This document shows, one piece after another, positions 6,742-12,227 of a DNA stretch of 12,227 bases. A program made the translations under genes and the position numbers. Numbering within the stretch: the stretch's first letter is position 1; each line of letters opens with the position of its first letter. Location: contig JAEZAL010000111.1 of assembly GCA_023427705.1 (NCBI GenBank), positions 1-12,227 of the forward strand, written 5' to 3'. This DNA is from Bacillota bacterium. Its GTDB lineage: Bacteria > Bacillota > Clostridia > Clostridiales > Clostridiaceae. The notes beneath the pieces were generated by a model that saw only the letters and a list, made by a program, of their open reading frames with translations, had not been told where the DNA came from and did no database searches.

Positions 6742-8034
6742 TTATATGGTTTGTTTTTTCTCTGGTAATAGTACATCGCCATTTTCATTATAAAGTTTTT
6801 CAGGACGATAAGAGTGTATTGGTACTAAAAGTTTAGGTTTAATTAAGTTAATAATCTTAATTAAATCATATGGATGGGCATGACCACTACATGATACTCT
6901 TTCGAATTTAATATTTCTATCCTCAAAGCTCTTTATAAATGGTGCATATTTAGGGTCAAAGTCACCTAATGGCACTGCATTTGAGTGAATATAAATTCCA
7001 CCTTCCTTTAATTTGTCAATATATTCAATGGCAAGTGTATCTAATTGCCAGAAAAAATCACCTTCATCATTTAATAATGTATCAAAGTTTATTTCTAAAT
7101 CTTTATTTAATCCATAATCTTTATTATCTAATGAATAATAATAAGATTCATAACCAGTTGCTTCTTTAAGAACATAAGAATAATATGCTGATAAAGCAAC
7201 TTTTCTAGGATTAGTCTTAATTATATTTAATATTCTTTCTATATTTGAAATATAATAGTTAAATGTTATTTGTTTATTAGGATTTTCTTTAACTATTTCA
7301 TTTATTTTTTCTATTAATTCTGGTTCATTTGATATTTCATCTTCTCTTACTTCATCAAAGTCTTGGAAAGAAACACTTACACCTTCTATTAGTAAAACAT
7401 CACAGTTTTCACTTTCTTTACAGAAATTAAGTGTAGCATCTTTTCTATATCCGTGAAGTCTTATATCACCAGTATATGAAATAACTAAATCAGGAGTTTC
7501 AATTAATAAACCACATGCTCCATATGCATCATGGTCAACTGGCATTACTTTCACTTTTATTTTACCAATTTCTATAACTTCATTTTCCTTAACTCCAATT
7601 ATATCTCTTGTATTCTTTCCTTTATTTTCATGTAGTGGGAATAAGAAATCATTATTTATATTTAAAGTATTCAATAATGATTTTGTTCCTTCTAATGTAT
7701 ATAAGGGTACTTCTGGATTTAAGTAGTTTACAATCTTAGAATGATCTAAGTGCATATGTGATAAAAATACTGCAGTATTCTTAAATTTATTTTCTTTTGA
7801 TTCATATCCCTTTAATGGAATACTTGGATCAAACATATTATCTAAATATGGAACTAGATTTTCATCTAATAACTCTTGTAAATTTTCCGGCTGAACTGGA
7901 GCCTTTGGGTTGTATTCACTACCAAAATCAAAGAATATATGACTATCTTCATATACTACTTCTATTATTGTTCCACCAATAGTTAATATACCATTGTGAA
8001 AAGTAATTTTTGTTTTCTTATCCTTTAACGCCAC
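6742..8034 (-). CDS. RNase J-like metallo-beta-lactamase (beta-CASP-type) hydrolase inside the importer operon
   Basis: A cytoplasmic metallo-beta-lactamase-fold hydrolase of about 430 aa. In GTG-start numbering, metal ligands are HMHLDH (93-98), H168 in VDHDAYG and D190 in YTGDI. Features pointing to the beta-CASP/RNase J side of the superfamily are LLIEG (214-218), SGHAHPYDL (383-391, H385) and LVPIHSYRPE (403-412, H407), comparable to SGHA and PVHGE of RNase J. It lacks the usual Gly after HxHxDH and the long C-terminal domain of true RNase J, so it is a divergent relative; it may be a nuclease or a phosphodiesterase. I chose GTG at 8032-8034 because AGAGGAG lies 9 nt upstream; an earlier in-frame TTG (8041-8043) abuts that ribosome binding site. 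The start overlaps the permease gene by 17 nt, implying translational coupling. Confidence 0.85.
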   Translation of the reverse strand: MALKDKKTKITFHNGILTIGGTIIEVVYEDSHIFFDFGSEYNPKAPVQPENLQELLDENLVPYLDNMFDPSIPLKGYESKENKFKNTAVFLSHMHLDHSKIVNYLNPEVPLYTLEGTKSLLNTLNINNDFLFPLHENKGKNTRDIIGVKENEVIEIGKIKVKVMPVDHDAYGACGLLIETPDLVISYTGDIRLHGYRKDATLNFCKESENCDVLLIEGVSVSFQDFDEVREDEISNEPELIEKINEIVKENPNKQITFNYYISNIERILNIIKTNPRKVALSAYYSYVLKEATGYESYYYSLDNKDYGLNKDLEINFDTLLNDEGDFFWQLDTLAIEYIDKLKEGGIYIHSNAVPLGDFDPKYAPFIKSFEDRNIKFERVSCSGHAHPYDLIKIINLIKPKLLVPIHSYRPEKLYNENGDVLLPEKKQTI

Positions 8035-8836
8035 TCTTAACAACTCCTCTGATAATTTGTTTTCTAAATATTAAATATAAAACTAGTATTGGTACTATTG
8101 CTATAGTTGATGCTGCCATTTGAAGATGTACATTTGTACCACTTTCTGTTGCAAAGGAGCTTAATCCATTACTTAATAATCTCATTTCCTTACTATTAGT
8201 TACTAATATAGGCCATAAGAATGAATTCCATCCAGTTATAAAACTTAATATCCCCATAGTAAACAATGCTGGTTTAGCTAACGGTATTAAAATTTTTCTA
8301 ACAAACTCTAAATCTGAACATCCATCTACTTTTGCTGCTTTGTAGTATGAAATAGGAATACTTGTTAAATACTCTTTTAAGTAGAATATATAAAATATAC
8401 TTGCAAGAGATGGTAATATTAATGCTGTATAAGTATCTAATAAACCAAGCTGTGCTATAGTTTGGAAGTTTGTAAATATAGTTACTTCATAAGGTACCAT
8501 TAGTAAAGCCGCCATACCTAATACTAATGCATTTTTATATTTAAACTCTAATTTAACTAAAGCAAATCCTGCTAAAATAGAAGTAATAACTGTTCCTATT
8601 GTAGTTACACCTGCAACAAAAATTGTATTAAAAAAGTATCTTACAAATGGAGCCTGCTCCATTGCCACCTTAAAGTTACTCCATTGAAATTCTTTAGGAA
8701 TTAATGTTGGTGGTATACTAGTTGCCTCTTGATAAGTCATTAAACTTGCTAAAATCATATATACAAAAGGAAATAATGTGATTATTGCCATAATAACTAT
8801 AAATGTTTTTGATAAAACCGAATTAAATTTCTTCAT
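8018..8836 (-). CDS. ugpE: ABC importer permease, UgpE/MalG type
   Basis: The second membrane subunit of a carbohydrate/organophosphate-type ABC importer (CUT1 family). It has six predicted transmembrane segments starting at residues 10-32. The cytoplasmic EAA loop, which docks on the ATPase, reads YYKAAKVDGCSDLEFVRKIL (164-183), followed by IPLAKPAL. At 272 aa it has normal length for the MalG/UgpE subunit. ATG at 8834-8836 has AGGTG upstream, and only 8 nt separate it from the stop of the first permease. Its 3' end overlaps the start of the hydrolase gene. Substrate specificity cannot be read from the permease itself; ugpE rests on the UgpB-like binding protein. Confidence 0.92.
   Translation of the reverse strand: MKKFNSVLSKTFIVIMAIITLFPFVYMILASLMTYQEATSIPPTLIPKEFQWSNFKVAMEQAPFVRYFFNTIFVAGVTTIGTVITSILAGFALVKLEFKYKNALVLGMAALLMVPYEVTIFTNFQTIAQLGLLDTYTALILPSLASIFYIFYLKEYLTSIPISYYKAAKVDGCSDLEFVRKILIPLAKPALFTMGILSFITGWNSFLWPILVTNSKEMRLLSNGLSSFATESGTNVHLQMAASTIAIVPILVLYLIFRKQIIRGVVKSGVKG
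8044..8050 (-). promoter_or_regulatory. Ribosome binding site deciding the GTG start of the RNase J-like gene
   Basis: Minus-strand AGAGGAG within the 3' end of the permease gene. It directly abuts the TTG at 8041-8043 (no spacing) but sits 9 nt from the in-frame GTG at 8032-8034, so GTG is the plausible start. Confidence 0.75.
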
Positions 8837-8844
8837 ATTTTCAC

Positions 8845-9726
8845 CTACTTAGATATTCTTTTTAATATACGATTTTGTATTAATGTGAAAATTAAAATTA
8901 AAACAAATAAGATAACAGCTGCTGCCATACCTTGGCCATATCTATTTTCTACATAGAATTTATTAAATATGTAGAATACACCTGTTGTTGCACTATCAGC
9001 AATACCTGCTTTCCCATTAAATATTGAGAATACTTGTGCATATACCTTAAATGCATTTATAAAATTAACCATTAGTAAAAATGTTATTATTGGTACCATT
9101 TGAGGTAAAGTTATTCTAAAAAATTGCTCCATCTTTGTTGCACCAAACATATCAGCAACTTTATAATAGCTTTCATTAACATTTCTAAGACCTGAAAGTA
9201 ATATTATTATATTAAATGCAAGTCCTGACCAAATACCGAATATAATAAGTGTTATCATACTCATATTGGGATCATCAAGGAAATTAAATGGTCCTACATT
9301 AAAAATTCCTAAAATATAGTTAACAAATCCATATTCACCATTTAATAAAAATCTAAATACAACCCCAACTGCAATTACGCTTGTTAAATATGGTATAAAG
9401 AATATTGTTTCAAATATATCTTTATATTTAATTTTTTCATATATTGTAATAGCTATAAACATAGATATAATTAATCCTACTGGTACTACTACAAATGCAA
9501 AAAGAGCTGTATTACCTATCGCTGTATGAAATTTAGGATCTTTTAGTACTATTTCAAAATTCTTTAACCCATTAAATTTTAAATTGTTTAAAGTACCTTT
9601 TTGCATAGACATAATAAATGTCTTAATTAAAGGCAACACATTAAATATTCCGATTATTATTAAAGCAGGTAGTAAAAACAGCCATGCTTGTGGTGAATTT
9701 TCTGCTCTATACTTAAACTTCTTCAT
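8845..9726 (-). CDS. ugpA: ABC importer permease, UgpA/MalF type
   Basis: The first membrane subunit of the importer. The N-terminus has SPQAWLFLLPALIIIGIFNVLP, a typical opening of UgpA-like permeases. Six transmembrane segments are visible, and the EAA loop is YYKVADMFGATKMEQFFRIT (187-206), followed by LPQMVPII. Length 293 aa is normal. The start ATG (9724-9726) shares one base with the ATPase stop (TAATG arrangement), so translation is coupled to the upstream gene. With the second permease it would form the transmembrane heterodimer. Confidence 0.92.
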   Translation of the reverse strand: MKKFKYRAENSPQAWLFLLPALIIIGIFNVLPLIKTFIMSMQKGTLNNLKFNGLKNFEIVLKDPKFHTAIGNTALFAFVVVPVGLIISMFIAITIYEKIKYKDIFETIFFIPYLTSVIAVGVVFRFLLNGEYGFVNYILGIFNVGPFNFLDDPNMSMITLIIFGIWSGLAFNIIILLSGLRNVNESYYKVADMFGATKMEQFFRITLPQMVPIITFLLMVNFINAFKVYAQVFSIFNGKAGIADSATTGVFYIFNKFYVENRYGQGMAAAVILFVLILIFTLIQNRILKRISK

Positions 9727-10796
9727 TAGTACACTCTAACTCCATTCTCTTGGAATATATAAATTCCATTATAATCAATACCAAAGCCTATTTTATCTCC
9801 TTCTGAAACCTTCTTGTTGATATCTGTAATAGACTTCGCATTAATATCATTAATATTAAAGTTGATTATGCAATCTTTTCCTATTAATTCAACAGATTCA
9901 ACCTTAACTTCAAATAATGGGTTTTCACTTAATTCAAAATATTCTGGTCTAATACCAACTATGTAATTTTCTTCTGTTAATTCTCCTTTAAATCTATCTT
10001 TGTTTAAAAGATTTAAATCAATAGAGAAATCTTTAGAAACTAATTTATTTCCTTCTTTTTTCATGTCAACTAAATTTATTATTGGATTTCCCATAAACTT
10101 AGCTACAAAAAGGTTTGTTGGTTCTAAATAAAGGTTTTGTGGTATATCAAATTGTTGAACAACCCCTTCATTCATTAAAACTATTCTATCACTTATAGAT
10201 AAAGCTTCTTCTTGGTCATGAGTAACGAAAATTGTAGTTATTCCAATTTCTTTAACTAATCTTCTAATTTCCTCTCTAATCTTTAATCTTAATCTAGCAT
10301 CTAGATTACTTAAAGGTTCATCAAGTAATAATATTCTTGGATTTTGAACTAATGCTCTTGTTATAGCAACTCTTTGTTGCTGACCTCCAGACATTTCTCC
10401 TGGTTTTTTATCAGCTAATTCTTCTATGCTAGTAACAGCCATATACTTCTTTGCTATTTCCATAGCTTCGCTTTTAGGCTTTTTATTTTTACCTACAGTA
10501 AGTGGAAACATAACATTTTCTAAAACTGTCATATGAGGATATAAAGCATAATTTTGAAAAACTAAGCCAATACCTCTATCCTTAGGGTGCTTTCCAACTA
10601 CTGATTCATCATCAAATTTAATATCTCCGTCGCTTGGATCTAAAAGACCAGCTAATAAATTAAGAATAGTTGTTTTACCACAACCGCTAGGTCCTAAAAG
10701 ACAAACTAATTCGCCTTCATTCATTTCAAGATTAATGCTCTTTAGAGCTTCATAACCATTGCTATAAACCTTTTTAAGCTTTTCAATTTGTATCAT
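9726..10796 (-). CDS. ugpC: ABC importer ATPase, UgpC/MsmX/MalK type with C-terminal TOBE domain
   Basis: The ATP-hydrolysing subunit that powers the importer from the cytoplasmic face. Motifs in order: Walker A GPSGCGKTT (35-43), Q-loop Q81 in VFQNYALYP, signature MSGGQQQR (135-142), Walker B ILLLDEP (155-161), D-loop SNLDA, and switch H193 in VTHDQEEA. Residues from about 240 fit the MalK-type regulatory/TOBE domain, including VGIRPEYFEL. Full length at 356 aa. ATG at 10794-10796 has AGAGGTGG just upstream. It is the first gene of the operon, about 45 nt downstream of a good promoter. ATPases of this group can serve several sugar importers, so the enzyme alone does not set the substrate. 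Confidence 0.95.
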   Translation of the reverse strand: MIQIEKLKKVYSNGYEALKSINLEMNEGELVCLLGPSGCGKTTILNLLAGLLDPSDGDIKFDDESVVGKHPKDRGIGLVFQNYALYPHMTVLENVMFPLTVGKNKKPKSEAMEIAKKYMAVTSIEELADKKPGEMSGGQQQRVAITRALVQNPRILLLDEPLSNLDARLRLKIREEIRRLVKEIGITTIFVTHDQEEALSISDRIVLMNEGVVQQFDIPQNLYLEPTNLFVAKFMGNPIINLVDMKKEGNKLVSKDFSIDLNLLNKDRFKGELTEENYIVGIRPEYFELSENPLFEVKVESVELIGKDCIINFNINDINAKSITDINKKVSEGDKIGFGIDYNGIYIFQENGVRVY

Positions 10797-10845
10797 ATGC
10801 CACCTCTAATATAAAATTTATCTGCTACTTTATTATCACATATAT

Positions 10846-10874
10846 ACTATACTAAATATATTATTTTATGACAA
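10846..10874 (-). promoter_or_regulatory. Sigma-A promoter of the ABC importer operon
   Basis: On the minus strand, -35 TTGTCA (10869-10874), a 17-nt spacer and -10 TATAGT (10846-10851). Each hexamer is one base from consensus and the spacer is optimal. Transcription would start near 10840, giving a leader of about 40 nt before the ATPase ATG. Confidence 0.75.
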
Positions 10875-10908
10875 TATATTATCTTTTTTTTACTTATATT
10901 TTTATGAA

Positions 10909-10927
10909 ATTTAACATTCTGTTAACT
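10909..10927. promoter_or_regulatory. Candidate operator: 15-bp dyad, or Pho-box-like 11-bp-spaced repeats
   Basis: TTAACA-TTC-TGTTAA (10911-10925) is a perfect dyad with 6-bp arms. The same bases read as direct repeats with 11-bp periodicity: TTAACA-N5-TTAACT on the plus strand and TTAACA-N5-TTAAAT on the minus strand. That resembles Bacillus PhoP boxes (TTAACA-type hexamers about 5 nt apart). It lies 34 nt or more upstream of the operon -35. In such AT-rich DNA chance occurrence is possible. Confidence 0.3.
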
Positions 10928-11200
10928 TAATTTAATTATATTAAACAATAAAATATAAGAAATATTAATCATCATAATTTTTGTACTTTTTATAATAATA
11001 AAAGTTTTCAATATAATTTAACTATTTTATTAATTTAATATAGTTTTTGATTTATATATTCTTTTTATTCAATTTAAAGTTTTTATAAATATCATCGACA
11101 ATTCTAATATAGTAATGATTCTAAAAACTTAACTACTTAAAAACAATTAAAAATTCAAATTATATACAAATTTTACTACTTATATGATATTATTATTTTT

Positions 11201-11207
11201 AGAGGTG
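11201..11207 (+). promoter_or_regulatory. Ribosome binding site deciding the GTG start of the Nudix gene
   Basis: AGAGGTG lies 6 nt before the GTG at 11214-11216, after which the Nudix fold begins. An in-frame ATG at 11184-11186 has no ribosome binding site and would add ten residues unlike the family. Confidence 0.75.
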
Positions 11208-11213
11208 ACTATT

Positions 11214-11630
11214 GTGAAAAGAATTGTGAAGGTTATATGTGCAATTATTGAAAATGATAAATCTGAGGTCCTTTGTACTTTAAATCCTAAAGATATGTCC
11301 TTTTCTAGTTATTGGGAATTCCCTGGTGGAATAATTAAAGATGGTGAACCACCTGAAAAAGCCATAGTAAGAGAAATTAGTGAAAAACTTAAATGTGATA
11401 TAACAGTTAATTCTCTTTTTAGTGCAACTACATATGAATATGATGATTACATATTAAATTTAATGGTAGCTAAATGTACACTTTTGGAGGACAAGCCATC
11501 TCCTGAAGAGAATTCTAAGTTATTATGGTTACCTATTGAATACATAACAAGCCTTAATTGGAATCCCGCAACTCTTCCAACCGTAAACAAACTTATAGTA
11601 AAATACAAAAAAAATTTAATATCAAATTAA
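11214..11630 (+). CDS. Nudix (MutT-like) protein with a degenerate Nudix box
   Basis: A 138-aa protein with the Nudix fold, resembling MutT-type (deoxy)nucleoside triphosphate pyrophosphohydrolases that clean oxidised nucleotides. It starts KRIVKVICAIIENDKSEVLC and has the typical FPGG entry (YWEFPGGIIKDGEPPEKAI). The box G-x5-E-x7-RE-U-x-EE-x-G-U reads G-IIKDG-E-PPEKAIV-REISEKLKC. The first glutamates are kept, but the second E of the EE pair is K and the conserved glycine is K. In MutT that glutamate is a metal ligand, so catalysis may be weak, altered or lost. The codon for the lysine is AAA, one base from GAA, so a recent substitution or sequencing error is possible. The start is GTG at 11214 on ribosome binding site grounds. 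It is transcribed away from the importer and converges on the CWB2 gene. Confidence 0.85.
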   Translation: MKRIVKVICAIIENDKSEVLCTLNPKDMSFSSYWEFPGGIIKDGEPPEKAIVREISEKLKCDITVNSLFSATTYEYDDYILNLMVAKCTLLEDKPSPEENSKLLWLPIEYITSLNWNPATLPTVNKLIVKYKKNLISN

Positions 11631-11631
11631 A

Positions 11632-11660
11632 TAAGGAGGAAACATTTTGTTTCCTCCTTA
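11632..11660. terminator. Convergent hairpin between the Nudix and CWB2 genes
   Basis: A 12-bp perfect stem (11632-11643 with 11649-11660) and a 5-nt loop, 1 nt after the Nudix stop and 18 nt after the CWB2 stop. The minus-strand side is followed by TTTAATTTG, the plus-strand side by no T-tract. It probably serves both convergent genes, more effectively the minus-strand one. The AAGGAGG inside the stem resembles a Shine-Dalgarno but has no ORF behind it. Confidence 0.7.
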
Positions 11661-11678
11661 AGACTATTAAAACATAAA

Positions 11679-12227
11679 TTATTGTTGTATTTTAATTAAT
11701 AATTTCTTTAAACTTTCTAACACAGATGTACTTACTCCACCACCTGCTTGATATAGTTTATCAGAAATTTTACCTTTTAATACCGATTCTTGTCCACTAC
11801 TTAAGCTGTTTTGAGAAAGTACCACAGGCACTCCCATTTTTGCTGCAAGAGGTCCTACTGCTAAAGCATCTACTAAATCCAAATCTTTAGCTATAATAAC
11901 ACCTTCTAGTGTTGTTTCTGGATAAAACTTCTTTATTACATTTGCATTAGTTTCTCTTCTATTAGCACCTGCTATTCTATTGCCCAATACATTTTTTGAA
12001 ACAATACCATTTACTTGTTTTATAACATTATCAGATATAATACCTGTTCCACCTATAAAATATGCATCTGATAAGTTTTTACTCTTAAGATAATTATAAG
12101 TATTTGTATCCAACCCATTTTTAGCTGTAAGTATTATTGGTGATTTCTCTTTGCCTGCTACTGGTGATATTGATAGTGCATCAGGTTCTCCATTACCAGC
12201 ACCTATGTATACCTTTTTTATTGGTAC
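11679..12227 (-). CDS. Cell-wall-binding repeat 2 (CWB2) protein, C-terminal part, 5' end off the window
   Basis: The frame is open to the right edge, so this is the last 182 residues of a longer surface protein. It carries parts of two or more CWB2 (PF04122) repeats, which hold clostridial proteins non-covalently in the cell wall. One repeat ends with KVYIGAGNGEPDALSISPVA, then SDAYFIGGTGIISDNV. The next begins with the hallmark NRIAGANRRETNANVIKKFYP, followed by GVIIAKDLDLVDALAVGPLA, PVVLSQ and LYQAGGGVSTSV. An internal TTG at 12111-12113 could be mistaken for the start, but it lies mid-repeat, has no ribosome binding site, and the upstream in-frame codons read as good CWB2 sequence. The catalytic or adhesive domain, normally beside three CWB2 repeats, is not in this window. 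Confidence 0.88.
   Translation of the reverse strand, partial: VPIKKVYIGAGNGEPDALSISPVAGKEKSPIILTAKNGLDTNTYNYLKSKNLSDAYFIGGTGIISDNVIKQVNGIVSKNVLGNRIAGANRRETNANVIKKFYPETTLEGVIIAKDLDLVDALAVGPLAAKMGVPVVLSQNSLSSGQESVLKGKISDKLYQAGGGVSTSVLESLKKLLIKIQQ

Larger units (their letters stand above)
10797..11213. other. Long AT-rich divergent intergenic region
   Basis: This 417-bp gap between the importer operon and the Nudix gene contains the operon promoter (10846-10874) and a candidate operator (10909-10927). The remainder, about 10930-11200, is extremely A/T-rich with many short homopolymer runs. I found no ORF with a ribosome binding site, no convincing plus-strand promoter for the Nudix gene, no tRNA and no obvious riboswitch. 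Confidence 0.6.

Noticed and set aside
6969..7169. Plus-strand open frame opposite the RNase J-like gene
   Set aside because: Low-complexity L/I/Y/H-rich translation and antisense position; a by-product of AT-rich codons. The similar frame at 7797-7982 is rejected for the same reason.
8035..8043. TTG start giving the RNase J-like protein three more residues
   Set aside because: The TTG directly abuts the AGAGGAG ribosome binding site with no spacing, whereas the in-frame GTG at 8032-8034 is 9 nt away.
10930..11200. Possible small RNA or riboswitch in the long AT-rich gap
   Set aside because: No stable GC-containing stem, no terminator pair and no recognisable aptamer element could be found by eye.
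11635..11641. AAGGAGG that looks like a ribosome binding site after the Nudix gene
   Set aside because: It is one side of the 12-bp convergent hairpin and no start codon with an ORF follows.

Overview
The window is AT-rich chromosomal DNA of a low-GC Gram-positive anaerobe, most likely a Clostridium sensu stricto species. The evidence is very A/T-biased codons, strong AGGAGG-type ribosome binding sites, TTG and GTG starts, a CWB2-type cell-wall-binding protein, and family versions typical of clostridia (GWTDAPNA-type PiT transporter, UgpB-like lipoprotein, UshA-like protein without a signal peptide). I cannot name a species. No rRNA, tRNA, CRISPR array or transposase gene is visible. Both edges look like contig ends: the left edge is a perfect fold-back palindrome, and the right edge cuts an open frame.

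Layout, left to right. Positions 1-118 are a perfect loopless palindrome that truncates a DUF47/PhoU-like gene. On the minus strand follow its partner PiT phosphate transporter (463-1515), a small HMA-fold protein without metal-binding cysteines (1648-1851), and a secreted GH20 beta-N-acetylhexosaminidase (1970-3556). Next come a strong terminator (3735-3754) and a UshA-like 5'-nucleotidase/cyclic phosphodiesterase (3760-5274). The gap 5275-5461 holds several hairpins and a 127-bp MITE-like element with imperfect terminal inverted repeats. Positions 5462-10796, all minus strand, are a compact ABC importer operon: ATPase, two permeases, an RNase J-like metallo-beta-lactamase hydrolase and a UgpB-like lipoprotein, behind a good sigma-A promoter at 10846-10874. 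A long AT-rich intergenic region separates it from a plus-strand Nudix protein (about 11214-11630). That gene converges, through a 12-bp hairpin, on the 3' end of a CWB2 cell-wall protein gene that runs off the window (11679-12227).

How the genes may work together. Much of the window concerns phosphorus: inorganic phosphate uptake (PiT with DUF47), import of what looks like an organophosphate (UgpB-like system), and cytoplasmic enzymes able to cleave phosphoesters (RNase J-like hydrolase inside the importer operon, UshA-like nucleotidase just downstream). My main hypothesis is that the importer, hydrolase and nucleotidase form an organophosphate or nucleotide/oligonucleotide scavenging unit. 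The sequence supports the linkage; the substrate is inference. The GH20, HMA, Nudix and CWB2 genes look like independent housekeeping or surface functions.
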